Shown: positions 10,513-22,608 of the stretch, piece after piece
Layout of the letters: each line of letters starts with the position of its first letter
Numbering within the stretch: the stretch's first letter is position 1
Source of the DNA: Isochrysis galbana
Lineage: Eukaryota > Haptophyta > Isochrysidales > Isochrysidaceae
Direction: 5' to 3'
Length of the DNA stretch: 64,000 nt
Assembly (NCBI GenBank): GCA_018136815.1
Contig: CM030940.1
Location: 554,443 to 618,442 of the forward strand
Made by a program: the position numbers and the translations under genes
Notes under the pieces: generated by a model
What the model was told of the DNA's origin: nothing
Seen by the model: only the letters and a program-made list of their open reading frames with translations
Database searches by the model: none

Positions 10513-11159
10513 GAAAAAGAAAACATGCACCTCTGGGTGAAAAAAAATAATAACCTGGCCCTCTTTTGACGGAACGCGACTTCTGCCCATGAGCCTGTAG
10601 TCATCGCGTGTTCGACAAGGCCCCTTTGATGAGCCGCTACAACAAGCGGCGGGTGGTGGGTTGATGGGTTGATGTGCTCGAGATCGTTTTACGTTTTAGT
10701 AATGTGTGCGCTCTGAGTGTGTTGCCTAACAATGTATAGAAACAGTGAAATAATGTATGACCATTGATCCAATCCAACTACCAATTACTCTATGAGCTCG
10801 TCGGCTCGTCTACGGTCTAAGGCAAGGAAGCACGGGTGTGCGGCGGTGGGTAGGCGGTGGGGCTCGCTCGAACCTCGAAAAACAAAAATTTCGCGAAAAT
10901 TAGGGGAAGCTTGTCCGAAAATCAGTGCCAAAACACCGAAATTTTCGAAAGAAATTTGGGCAGGTCAGACGCGAAAACCTGGCCGGGGCCAATGCATGTT
11001 TACTGTAATTGTGAACCGCAGAGAAACAAGCTCCTATTCGCACGCACGGCGTCTCCATGGGGGCGCGCTGGTTCGTCAGGAAAAAGACACTGTGACTACT
11101 GCACCCTGCACCCTGCTGCCAAAAATAGATCAATCCTTAAAAGCACGTGGTAGATTTTC

Positions 11160-11370
11160 ATAAATAACTATGGACATTTGATAGCTCAATTCGACTGATG
11201 TCCCACAATTGTCGGAACGACACCGGGGAGGGGGCAGGAAGAGGAAGAGGAAGAGGGGGGGTCCTGCAATTAGAACTTATACCATCCACATGACATGCAC
11301 ATGACATGCACATGACACATGGGGGTAGTTACCAAAAACACAACCAAACCTGAGGTTGCAGCCTCTGAGA
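11160..11370 (+). repeat. Dispersed repeat (family D), split partner at 59950-60740
   Basis: The left half (CTCAATTCGACTGATGTCCC then ACAATTG and GGAACGACACC) matches 59975-60022. The right half (GAACTTATACC-TCCACATG then CAACCAAACCTGAGGTTGCA) matches 60663-60722. In the 60-kb copy about 640 bp separate the halves; here about 45 bp. A 12-bp tandem (CATGACATGCAC) at 11288-11320 is unique to this copy. Confidence 0.65.
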
Positions 11371-12329
11371 GTGTGAGTGTCTCGTCGTGCCACACTTGAA
11401 GATAATAATGTTAAAAATCGCAGCAAATCTAAAAGTAAATAATCCCATTATGTAGCATCCAGAGATGCAAACCCAAATCCGAGCCGCACCAAAGCACCAA
11501 AAACCAAAAAGCTACATGTTATCCTGGTATCCCCCGATCGATCCCCCGAACCGTTTATCCTTGTATCCCCCGAACAGAATAAACTCCGACGCTTGAGGAG
11601 TCTCCCGCCGCGCTGCATTCTCCAGGGACCAGGGAACACCCCGCCCTGCCTGCTGATGAGAGATGTGGGGCGGCGGGCACGCGCAGGATAGCTCAAGACT
11701 GTGAGAGTTCCCCCCCCTCCTCCCCTCCCTCCTCCCGTCGCTCTCTTCTCGCTCTCTCTCCCTCGCCACGCCGTCTTTAAAAGTACATCTTCGTGTCCTC
11801 GGGCTTGGCGCCCCCCGGACCGGCCGGACTACAAATTCCCCCCCCGAGTCTCCCCCTCGTCCGTTGCGTCGCCTCAATAGAATGAATCTAATGTGTTTCC
11901 CCCCCTCTCTTCTCTATTTTCTCGGGGTCGGCTCCCTGGTCAGTCCGCTGGAAGACTGCTTCTCCTCCCGGCCCCCGCGCACCACGCGGCAGCTCGCTCT
12001 CTCTCTCTCTCTCCCTATGGCACGACGACGACGACGGGGCCTCTCTCTCTCTCTCCTCTCTCCTCTCTCTCTCCTTTCTTCTCCTCCTTCCTCTCGCTCC
12101 CTCTTCCCTGTGTGGCCATTCCTGGATGCTGAATCCTCGCCGCATCCTTTTACATATGAAACTTCTTCTAGAGTACTTTAAAGTAGTGGCCCTCGATCTG
12201 CCCCTTGTTCTCCTCGCCTGGTCCATTATATTGTATCTAGATGTCGCCGTGTTGTTCGTGGCAGAAACAACTCCTTCCATCTACCAGCAGCCCGTCTCCC
12301 TCTCCCTCTCTCTCTCTCTCTCGTCTCTG

Positions 12330-12385
<56 letters not shown>

Positions 12386-13313
12386 GTCTCTGTCTCTCTC
12401 TCTCTCTCGTCTCTCTCTCTCTCTCTCTCTCTCTCCCCCCCCCCCCCCCCCCGTGAAGTATCCCCTCCTCCCTACCCCCGCAACTTCTCGTGTACACTCT
12501 GCCTGCATATCTCTATCTTTGCCCTTGCTCTCCCTCTCACTTCCTCTCCCTCTCTCCTTCTCTCGACTGCTGGTGGGCAGCCTTCTCCCCTTCCTCCTCT
12601 CAGCATTTGCTCTGGCCCGGGCCCCGGCCTCGCGCGCCGGGCTTCCTCTCGCCGCCCTGCCACAGCCGCGCTCCCGCTTCTTCCCCCCCCCCCCCCTTTC
12701 TCTGCCCACTCTCTCCCGCCCACACACTCCACTCCGATCTGATGCCCTCTCACCTCTCTTCATCCCCCTTCCTCCCTCCCTCACGCTCGGCCAGCCTGCC
12801 TGTCTTCCTCCTTCGCTCCCTCCCTCCCATCCGCTCTCCTGGCTCCTCTCTCCTTTCACCTCTGTCTTGACTCTCATTCTCACTTTAGCTCTCCTTTTGC
12901 TCACTTGTTCACCAACTTGCGTGTTCGCTTGCCTACTCCCCTTTTTCCTCTCCATCACGATCTCTCATTCTCGACCTCTCCCCCCCCCCCCCCATCTCGC
13001 CATCTCTCGCCCTCGCGCTCTCGCTCTCCTTCTCGCTCTCTCACTCTCCACCTCTCTGCTTCCTATTTGCCCTTCCTCCCTGCCCCCTCCTCTTGTGCCA
13101 TCCTGGCCTCGCTTGCTCTCTCCACCACATACCCCCCTTGTCCTGCCCGACAGGCGAAAGCCCATCCGCCGCGCCATCGTGAAATTTCGCTGTTTGGAGA
13201 CGCCCGTATCCTAAACCCCTTTTCCGCGCCCGCCCGAAGCCGTCAACCCTTTGACGGCTCCAGCGCAATCCCGCCCAGCAGGCCCCGAAGACGCCGCCCG
13301 GGCCGCTCGCGCG
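11371..13313. other. Long CT-rich upstream region, no supported gene
   Basis: From about 12290 to 13130 the plus strand is dominated by (CT)n with TCG interruptions and C-runs (12435-12452, 12686-12700, 12980-12993). The long Ser/Leu ORFs here are simple-repeat translations. It lies immediately 5' of the nitrate transporter and probably includes its leader. A short ORF on the minus strand (11.5-11.9 kb) is not convincing. Confidence 0.5.
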
Positions 13314-15202
13314 ATGCCTTCGGTCGAGGAGAGGATCGAAACGCTTGAAGCGGAGATCACATCCCTCGTCAAGTCGCTCGAGGCGCGGGGCGAGGGACGG
13401 GCGAGACTGACGTCTATGGCCGCCCCTTTCCCGTACCTGTCGACGTTGAGCACAAGGCAACCGTGCTCTTTCCCGTTCTATTCCGCGGCATTGTGCCCAA
13501 CACGCCGCAGCCGCACATGTACGCCTTCTGGGTTTCTTCCTTTGCCTTCTTCTGCACATTCTTTTCGGTCTTTGCCCCTGCTGCGCTGATGCCGTATATC
13601 CGTCGCGCGACCGAGGATGGCGGTATCGGCCTTACGGCAACAGAAATCGCCGACTCCGGCTCGGCGGCCGTCGGCGGTACAATTGTCATGCGTGTGCTCG
13701 CTGGCCCGCTGTGCGACAAAGTCGGCGCGCGCAAGACCTTTTTCATGCTGCTCTGGCTCGGCATTCCTGGCATCGTCACCCTCTCACTCGCACAGAGCGC
13801 CGGCGCCCTGATTGCCGCGCGCTTGCTGATTGGCCTCTCGCTCGCCACCTTCGTCACGTGCCAAGTCTGGTGCTCCCAGATGTTCGCGCGCGCCATTGTG
13901 GGCACCGCGAACGCCACAGCGGGCGGATGGGGCAACTTGGGCGGTGGCGTCACTCAGCTCGTGATGCCGTACGTGATGCTCGGCTTCCTCCGGGCGACGG
14001 GCACTGATGCCGCTGGCATCGACCGCGCGTGGCGGCTATGCATGATCGTGCCCGCCGCACTGCATATCCTTGCCTCGGTGCTCGTCATCTTGGGGCGCGA
14101 CCTACCCGATGGCAACTATCGCGAGCTCGAGACGTCGGGTGCCAAGGAGAAGGGGCGGGGCGCAACAGCCGCTCTCATCGGCTTCTCCAACGTCAATGCT
14201 TGGATCCTAGCCATCACCTACGGCTTTTGCTTCGGCGTCGAATTAACGATGAACAACAAGGCCGTGCTCTACTTCTACCGGTACTATGGCGTCACGCCGC
14301 AGATTGCTGGCGTGCTTGGCTCGTGCTTTGGCCTCATGAACATCTTTGCCCGTTCGTGGGGCGGAATCCTCTCCGACATGCTCAACGCCAAGTTCGGCAT
14401 GCGCGGCCGGCTATGGGCCTGTTGGATCATCCAGACACTCGAGGGCCTGATGTGCCTAATCATGGGTCTCATCACGATCGGCATGCCCTCGCCCGATCGC
14501 AAGCGGTGCGGCGACTCGCTCTGTGCCACAACAGATGCCGACTTGCAATGGGGCAAGTGGCAGACAACGAATCCGCCATACGGCTCGCCCTTCACTTACG
14601 GCATCACTTACACGTACAAGATCAACTCGACCAATGCAGCTCTGGTTATGCCGTGCGGCTCCGAGTCCATCGCCACTCCTGGCGAGGGCTGGCTCGTTGG
14701 GGAGGGCGGTGAGGAGACGCGGGTAGCCCTGCCGACCACCGACACCTTCATCGTCGTTGGTGACGTTGACAACCTAGAGTGCGTGCGCAACCAAGGGACG
14801 CTCGGCATCACCATGCTCGTCATGGTCGTCTTCTCCATCCTAGTGCAGATGGCCGAGGGCCTCCACTTTGGCATCGTGCCGTACGTCTCGCGGCCAGCCC
14901 TAGGCGTCGTCTCCGGCATGGTCGGGGCCGGTGGCAACATCGGGGCGGTCATCGGCTCCAAGGTGATCATCAGCGGGACCAAATCGACCGATCAGGGCTT
15001 TGTCGACCTCGGCATCACCATCATGACCCTCTCGCTGATCATGCACTTTATTTATTTCCCCGAGTACGGTTCCCTTCTGCTCCCTAAGGGCGCGCTGGGT
15101 AGGTATGACCCACAGCTTTACCAGCCGTCGGGTCAGACGCGAGGTGCCGACCAGATGGATTATTCCAAGGTGGCTGTTCGAAAGCAAGATAACAGCACCT
15201 GA
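13314..15202 (+). CDS. NRT2: High-affinity nitrate transporter, NRT2/NNP family (MFS)
   Basis: A plasma-membrane nitrate/nitrite:proton symporter. The main frame is open from about 13349 to the stop at 15202 (579 codons from 13463). In that numbering the MFS loop motif is at 81-91 (GPLCDKVGARK), nitrate signature 1 at 155-169 (GGWGNLGGGVTQLVM) and signature 2 at 488-497 (GAGGNIGAVI), with about 12 hydrophobic segments. In-frame residues upstream of 13463 (YGRPFPVPVDVEHKATVLFP) match the usual NRT2 N-terminus, so the true start lies further 5'. The plausible ATG at 13314 (MPSVEERIETLEAEITSL) is in another frame, implying a sequence indel or small intron near 13380-13410. Residues ~342-446 form an unusually long Cys-containing extramembrane loop. 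No intron lies in the body of the gene. Confidence 0.9.
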
Positions 15203-18126
15203 CAGCCACTGCACTTGGCCGGCCCTCTGTTTTCGGGCACATGGATTTATTGGGACCCAATGGCGCGTGATTCCGCCACACGAGCGCCTAGGAGGAGGTT
15301 GCATGAAGGTGACGGGCATCGACCGTTGTGGACGAGGATCGCGCATCGCGGATGCCCCGGCCTGGTTCGCCTCATCCGCGGATTTCTAGCCGCCAACAAA
15401 TGGTGTTTGCGTTGCCATCGCGTGTGGCTAGGCACGATACTCACAGGATTTCGCTTTGCTGATAAACGGCGTCGGTGGCTGCTGTTGCCTCAACTCATGC
15501 ATGCCGATCTCGACGGCATCGTGAATTGTGAGCGTGACGTTCACATCGAGAATGCTTACTCGTGCGCTTGCACGTTATTCGAAGCCTTGCCCTCCCTCAA
15601 TGAATGTGGTATTCATTGATGATTAGGTTGGGTGATTGGGACCTCGGACGTGGAGGATGATGTGATGGAGTTTGTGGTGCGTGGCGAGGTGGATCAATCG
15701 CCATTTCTAGGAACTCGCGAGACGGGCTTCGCCCTCCCCCCTCCACTCATCGCCTTGCCGGCCCTCGCTCACACCTCTTTTCGGAGAGAGCCGACCGGCC
15801 GATCGCTCTCCCGGGTAGAGACGCCGACCGACCGATCGCTCTCCCAGCGCTCGATCGATCCCTTCCCCTTCCTCGTTCCTCGTTCTCCCCCTCCGTTACT
15901 CTAGCGCTCTCGTGTCTGTCTCCGTGAGTGTCGCGCGCGCTCCCTTCGCTTTCTTTTCCCCGAGAGGGCGCGTCGCCCCCTACTATGGGTGTTGCTGGTA
16001 GGGGGCTATGGCTTTGTGCGCATGGCGTCTAGAAACCTCTTGAGATGCACGAACTAAAGCGGCAAGGGCGGGGCAGCCACGGAGAGGCCACTGGGGCTCA
16101 CTGAGGGCGGAGCATGGGGCACACTGGACACTGGGGGTGGACGGAGGCTCGGACACGAGGGTGGACGGAGGCTCGGACGCCAGCGGGTCGGTGCCGGCAC
16201 CAACACAGCACGCGGGAGACCCGAGGGGGGCTGTTCTAGATAGGGGTAGGCAGGAGCATATGTAGAAAAAAGTGCCCAAATATGTTTCAAAAATATGCCG
16301 TTCACCGTTCATATGTGAGGCGCTAGCCCCAATATGTCGAGAAAATATGCAGATATGTCGCCGCTGTACGAGCTGTGCGTGTACGCGCGTACGCGCGGCG
16401 GCATTAGAAAAAAATCTTTTCAAAATTTCCGCTACTTGTACGGCGCGATGCTACTCCCTTCTCCCTACTACCCGTCCTCATCTACCGTCAATCAACCCCT
16501 TTTGCTTTTGTCCCCTTCCCCAGTTCCCTCAAAGCTCAAAGCGGAGTCTTATAGGTCTCTGGGTTCGGGGAGGTCGTGCAATAAAAAATTTTTCCAACTG
16601 GGAAGGTGCTGGTCCGAAGTTTTTTCTTCAGTGAAGGTGCAGGTGAAGGTGAGAGTGCAAGAACTGCAGGTGCAGGTGAAGACACGGTGAACGGGGCGCG
16701 CTGGGCGGCCAGTAGCCCGCCAAGGTGGCTGCTGTTGATCGTGCTCGCGTGGGATTGCAAGTTGAGAGCCAAAATTGATCAAGTGGTGGGGCACACCACC
16801 CATGTTATCGGGAAAAATAAGCAGGCACCTGCACTGCACGCACACACCTTCACTCCAACTGCAACTGCGGCATCGACGCCACATACAGCTGCGGAGCCCG
16901 CGCGCGCACATCGAAGCCCGCGCGCACACACCCGTTCTATTCAAAACAAGATCCTCAAGCTGATTCATTCACTCATGCGGACAGGGGGGGGGCAGCAACG
17001 GAAGTGCAGCAGCAACAGAACAGCCCCGCGCTGAACGCATGAAGTGCACTCCAGCGGGGGGCCCATTTTCAGAGGCTGGGCACGTTGTTGTCGCTGTCGC
17101 TCGAACATGCTCCCTCCGCTGTTTCACCCTGCTTCGTTTCCTCGTGCTGTTCGTCCCCGGGTAAGGCTCCTGAGACTCCATCCTTGGCAACCCACGCGTC
17201 CGTAGGCGGCCTATCAACTTGGGTAGCGGGTGAAGATACTTGGGAAGGCTTGGGCACGGGTGCAGTGGTGACGGGGTCCGCGCGCGGCGGCGAGGGCGGA
17301 TTTGGCGGTGCAGAGGGCGGTGGTGGGTCCATAGGAACAGATTGAATCAATCTCTAGTGGGTGATTTCTAGCGAGAGACCACACACAACTCAGTAGGGGC
17401 TCAAGGGTACGAGGGGTCACGGTACGGCTTCGATCGCAGAGCGCTGCGACGGTCGCTGGGTGCGTACGAAGACACGCCACACCACTTTCTAACATAAACA
17501 AGGGCAACACGTAATAAACACGGGAGCGAGAGCCACGGTGGGTCAACAGAGAGAGCAAAGAAGGAACCAATTGATTGGCCAGAAGAGAACTCGTCGTCCT
17601 AGAGAAGGATTGCACACAGAAAAGGCGCGAAAGGGATTCATCCATGCTTAGTGAAGATCCTACAAGATTCATCGGCGAATAGCGTCTCAACGCGAGCACA
17701 GCGGCGTGCACTTTACCTATAGTTTTTCGTAGCTTAGTTAGCCATGGAGTAGCTGGTAGACTAAAAAAGTCTAGAAGCTTACAGAGCTGTTAGACTTACA
17801 GAGTCTGGATGCTTGAGGTTCTTGAGGGTGTACTTTAGCAAGCAAGATGCTCGCTACTTCCTTGGTCATCATCAACACGTGCTTACTACTCCCTTGATCT
17901 CCATGCCTGGGTGATCAGTCCAGAGCTAGAGCATATTCATATTCCGAGTAGAAAGAAGCCTGTAGAAGCTGCTTGGCCACGTGGGTATAATGGTAGACCA
18001 ACATTGAATGAAGTGTAGTGATTGATAGAAGCGTGGAGACGTCGTAGACGTAGAGATAGACATAAGAACGAAGATTGATGATTTACCATCGCGGTTATAA
18101 CGGTAGAGCGGAAAATAGCGAAATAG
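15203..18126. other. Intergenic, no confident gene
   Basis: Mixed sequence with short unconvincing ORFs. The words TTTTCCAACTGGGAAG near 16579-16602 and 27434-27456 are shared. GAAGGTGCAGGTGAAGGT-type direct repeats lie at 16633-16685. A minus-strand Pro-rich ORF at 17350-17069 (93 aa, PPPPSAPPNPPSPP) has no other support. Confidence 0.45.
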
Positions 18127-18600
18127 CCTGCAGAGGCTCGCGAATGCGACACTGCAGCTGCTGCAAGTTCTTCTGCTGCGCCACCACCTGCATTAGCTCC
18201 AAATCTCACTGCCCAGCAGAAAGACAAAATCGCCGACACTCTGCTTCAAAGCATTAACTACGGCCGCGACGCCCCACTGCTCTCGCTGCCCCTCAAGCTT
18301 ACTGACCGCTGCTTTGCGGGGCAGACGAAGTCAGCGGGTGCTTGGATGCTGGACATGCTGCAAGCAGTTGGCATCCAGATCCAGAGCCCTCGTGAGTCGC
18401 AAGCTAACTTCACCTGGGCAAAGATGGTGCAAGTTATCGACGACGAGGACGTTCAGGCCGCGTTCCCATGCGAAGAGAAGGCTCTGTCTTCTCTGGAGTT
18501 CACGGTGTAGCCCTTCTTCTGCACCGACGCCAACATGCAGCACCTGGGAGGGCGCGCGTTTGTTTTGCTCAGCGAACAGGTCGACACTACCATCAGGTGA
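18127..18600 (+). pseudogene. Unrecognised coding remnant with one in-frame stop
   Basis: Frame open from 18127 to 18507, a TAG at 18508-18510, then open again to TGA at 18598-18600. The translation has balanced, protein-like composition, for example LTAQQKDKIADTLLQSINYG, LKLTDRCFAGQTKSAGAWML and MVQVIDDEDVQAAFPCEEKA, after a Ser/Ala/Pro linker. There is no upstream ATG in this frame, so it is either a pseudogene or transposon remnant, or an exon of a gene whose other parts I could not place. I do not recognise the family. Confidence 0.4.
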
Positions 18601-19220
18601 GGCAGCCACAACTGTACTCCCGCTGCTTCCTGACCCTCTTAGCCGCTTGCCGCGCAGTATAGCTTTGGCGCTGCAGGACCCTGCGCAGGCAACGCTCACA
18701 AGCTCACTGCACACACACTAATGCATGTGTACTGACACATCGTGGTCACCGCCTGCAGTGTCAATGGATGCGAACGTAACGTCCCTCGCGTCCGGTCGGC
18801 GCAAGGGGCTTGCAAGTACTCCATCGGTGGCATCTATATGATGTCGGGGGCATCCGGTCCGGGCTTCTAGAGGGTCGCCTACCGATGAAGCTGGGGGGGA
18901 AGGGGAGGAGCCGGAAGATTCAAGTGTGGGAGTGCATGTGATCTCCAGTGGGATAGCGCAGGCTTTGGATGCCTTGGAGTCGTGATTCATATCATAATAT
19001 CGCCACTCATCGTGCAAAGCTTCGAGTTGTGTTATGCGCCCGGACGGCGCCGCGCTTTATTTTTAGGCCCTGCGCAGAGACGACTGCGCATCGCATAGGT
19101 ATAGGTATCGGTAGACTTGTAGCGGTGCACTCCTAGCTCCTAGGCGAGAGAGTGGTTAGGCTGAGGCCCACCCACACCCTTGTGGCCAGGCATACCCCTT
19201 TTGTACATGATTTGGCTGAG

Positions 19221-19420
19221 CCTACATGTGAAACACAGTCAAACTTAGAAATAAAACAGCAAATAAAACAGTATGTTTTTTGCCGTCGAAAAAAAACAGA
19301 GAAAAACAGTGTAAAAAACAAAAGTGCCGGGTGGGGGGGCCGCCCGAAATAAAACAGCGAAAAACATATGTTTTGGGCCTCCGAAAAAAAAACACTGTTC
19401 CTGCGTGTTTCACATGTAGG
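19221..19420. mobile_element. hAT-type MITE, 200 bp
   Basis: Perfect 16-bp terminal inverted repeats: CCTACATGTGAAACAC at 19221-19236 and its complement at 19405-19420. They are flanked by imperfect 8-bp direct repeats (TGGCTGAG at 19213-19220, TGGTTGAG at 19421-19428), the size typical of hAT elements. The interior is rich in AAAACAG words and has a short internal palindrome. There is no coding capacity. Confidence 0.75.
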
Positions 19421-19761
19421 TGGTTGAGTTATCAGCATTTGCAACTTGGAAGGACAAAATGACAGGAGACAAGTATACTATTAGAATCACAGGCCGCGCA
19501 GGCCAGCGGGCCGCATGCCGCACCGGTCGTGAAGGTGCACACCTGAAGCTGTTAGTGTGCCGGCAGGCTGACCACCCTCCATGCCCATGGCTACCTTTGG
19601 GGGGGGCCCAGGCCCCCATTGGCAAGAAAACCAAGGGGAAGGACTAGAGTGCTAGGAGTTGGCTACACACCGAGTAGTAGAGTAGTAGAGTGGAGTACAA
19701 ATTTGTGGCCGACGAGAGCGAGCATGCGGCTGGGAGAGAGAGAGGGAGGCTGGAGAGCGCG

Positions 19762-21245
19762 ATGGTGAGCGGCTGGGCTTGCTCGCTGCGAGCGCTCAGC
19801 CTGCGTGCGTCGGCGGAGGAGGAATCGCTCGACGTGCGCGGCGTGCTGTGGCTGGAGCATGTCAACCTGGCTGTCGGTGCGCTCCACCTCGGCAAGACAG
19901 CCTCGCCACACGCTTGGTGTCTCTTTCTTCTGTGGTGGAGAGAGAGAGGGGGAGAGAGGGAGGGAGGGAGGGAGAGGAAGAGCGGGGAAGCGAGAGGGAA
20001 CGAGCGAACGATGCAGTGCGGGAATGGTAGAGAGCGAGATGTGATGTGAGGCCGGGAGGGGGGGGGGGGCAGATGCGAGGATGGAGAAGGGGGGAGTTGA
20101 GAGGAAGGCAGAAATTGGGGATGGAGCTGGCTTCTTGTGACAGCAAAGAGGCGCGAACGGTGGCTGACGAGGGCGAGGGCGATGCTGGTTGCAAGGACGA
20201 CGAGCAGGCGGGCGATGCGCAAATATACCTGATTTCCCTTTGACTTCACTGTGCACAGGTGATCGTTCGCAAGCAGAGGCCTTCTACATTGACTTCCTCG
20301 GGCTGACGTCCGACCCTTCACCGTCCTTCCATGTCAATTTGGGCATGCAGCAGTTCCACCTCCAGCTCGATGCGCCAGCCATGCGAATCTCGGGCGTGGT
20401 GGGGCTTGCGCTACCTAGCCTCGACACCATTCGAGCACGCACGGGGAACGCAGCCACCGCATTGAAGGGCACAGAATTCACCATTCTCCATGACGTGCCC
20501 GAGTCGATGCTGGTGCGCTGTCCATGGGGCAACGTATTCCTCTGCATGCCCATGTCCCCGGCAGCGGCCGCACCGACAGTGGTTCCTCCCCCACCCAAGC
20601 TGGTGGCCATGCAGACGGACCTTGACAGAGGGATGGGAGTCGTTGGCGGTGCGCGCGCGCCCCTCTGAGGTCCACCGATGACTGGGCGCACTGGTGCTCC
20701 GATAAGCCCAGGTTGTGTGTGCGCCCTAACAGCCTCTGCCCTTCCTGTCCCCCTTGCAAGGTCCGGGCATCCGCTTTGTCGAGTTCCTTGTTCCTCGCGG
20801 CAAGGCATGGGCTGCTGGCCGCTTCTATGAGCAGATGCTAGGGTGCGACGTGGCATACTCGTCGGCTGAGTTAACGGGCGGTGGCGCCGTCGCAATCGTC
20901 TGCATGGGTCCCAATGTGCACGTGTGCATGAGCGAAGGTCCAGACGGAAGCGGTCTCACCGACGAGCAGGCTGCATTCATGCAGGGCGTACATATCGCTA
21001 TCTACATCTCGGGGTTCCGCCGCGTGTTCGAGGAGTTCGAGCGGCGAGAGCTGGTGTGGACAAATCCACGCTTCGTTCACTTGGACACTTGCGACTCATG
21101 GGAGGAGGCGCGGGCTTGCCGTCAGTTCCGCTTCCGCTACGTGATTGACCCGGAGAGCTGCGAGCAGGTCATTGAACTTGAACACGAGACACGGGCGCTG
21201 CGGCACTTTCAGTACCGCAAGACTGTCACCTACGTGCCCACGTGA
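19762..21245 (+). CDS. Two-module VOC (glyoxalase/dioxygenase-fold) protein, 3 exons
   Basis: Exon 1 19762-19876, intron 19877-20258 (GTGCGC...CACAG); exon 2 20259-20648, intron 20649-20760 (GTGCGC...GCAAG); exon 3 20761-21245; 329 aa. Joining restores WLEHVNLAVGDRSQAEAFYI, a typical first strand and helix of a vicinal-oxygen-chelate module (His of EHVNL as candidate metal ligand), ending in VRCPWGNVFLCM. Exon 3 holds a second module (IRFVEFLVPRGKAWAAGRFY ... FRYVIDPESCEQVIELEHE). The second module has Glu where the first has His at strand 1. VOC enzymes include glyoxalase I, extradiol dioxygenases and fosfomycin-resistance proteins; the reaction cannot be assigned here. The ATG lies in a GA-rich leader. 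The internal intron is purine-rich on the plus strand. Confidence 0.8.
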
Positions 21246-22608
21246 TGTATCCCTCGACTTAAAGCGAATATCAACTTAGCTAAGGTTTGGACTCTCAAGG
21301 AAACGCGGCTACCGGCTAATGAGCTGGCGACGACAACAAGATTCATACGAGCTAATGGAGCGTCGCCAGGCCGTTGGCATTTTCCGCTGCTTGTTGCCAG
21401 TTGCCACTAGAAGTTGTCCACAGCAAACCACAACCTTCTTGATGCAAGATGGGCCGAAATGCCGTTGACAGGCGCTTTTTTTTCGCATTGCCATAATTAA
21501 TGCTATTAGCCCTGTCATTCACTATGGGGGTGCGGGGGGCACCAGTTAATGGGCGAATGGCGGCCTAATAAGTGCTTCCGTATGCGGTTTCTGGGGTCGT
21601 GAGAGATTAGCAGCAACAAAAAACCAATCAGTCAAATAGGGAGGTCCCCGGCTCCGGCAAAAACGTGTGCTCGGAAAAATACCCCATTTCCGCGCATTTT
21701 CCGGGCCTACCGAGACACCGGGTCCGTGCAAAAATAGATAGTAATAGAAAGCTCCCCTCACCCTCGCCCTCATGTATATCAACCTTCTTTTATAAGTGGG
21801 GGTCAACGGGGGCCTCGCGCCCCCCTCTCTCCATCGCGGACACCCGCCCGGGGTCGGCCCGTACATTCAACCCCACAACCCCAGCCCCTGCCCTCTGGCA
21901 GGGGCAGGGCACTCATCAACTCAGCCCAGACCCATCGTGGGCGCGGGCCGCGAGCTGCACTCCCACGCCCGCGCTGGGCCTGCCCTCGAGCTGACTCCCC
22001 CCCTGTCCCTGGTCGCCAGGCATACAGGGGACTTCGGGCGGCTCCCATGGCCAACGAGGCGAGCGTGGGAGAGGCAAGGGGGGGCCAGGGGCTGAGCCCA
22101 GCCTCCTAGCCTCCACTGCCCCTGAGAGCACCCAAAGGACCCCTGAGAGCAGGCCAGGGCGCGCCGCATGGCGACGCGCCGCAGGGACAACGATGGGTGA
22201 GAGTGGAGAGAGGGAGAGGGGGGGGTTTGCACCCCCCCCCCCGATGGAGTGCAGTGAGCAGTGAGAAATGGGCCCCGTTTACGTTAGCAAACGGGCGAGG
22301 GGCGGCTGGCGACAGGAGGGAGACGAGAAGGGAGTGGCTCAGGGGCGAGGAGAGTATCCCAGGTGGCGCAGGCTAATAATAATAAAACAACTGAGCGTTA
22401 GTACCACTACTCCCACTAGCCCGGTACTATCACGACACCCCTCAGCGCACCTGCCCGTACGCCTTGACGTGCGTTGTCACTAGACACATACGAATATGCA
22501 CCCCTACGAATCTCCCCCCTCGCAAACCCCCGGCTCCCATTATAACTCCCCACAAGCTACAATGAGGGAAAACCCATTGAGGCGGACCGACCTACGTCGG
22601 GCGACTCG
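21246..22608. other. Intergenic, repeats only
   Basis: No gene supported. Positions 22374-22445 (AATAATAATAAAACA, CTGAGCGTTA, CTAGCCCGGTACTATCACGA) recur inverted at 60727-60781. The rest is GC-rich low-complexity sequence with a C-run at 22231-22242. Confidence 0.5.

Noticed and set aside
11286..11321. Possible CRISPR-like short repeats (CATGACATGCAC)
   Set aside because: A simple 12-bp tandem with no spacers, in a eukaryotic setting.
12126..13214. 362-aa Ser/Leu-rich plus-strand ORF
   Set aside because: Direct translation of (CT)n and C-rich sequence; composition is that of the simple repeat.
16969..17350. Pro-rich minus-strand ORF with an Asp/Glu tail
   Set aside because: Short, no start context or splice partner, composition-driven.
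17960..18110. Possible tRNA-like words (GGTATAATGGTAGACC)
   Set aside because: No complete cloverleaf with paired stems and a TTC loop could be drawn.
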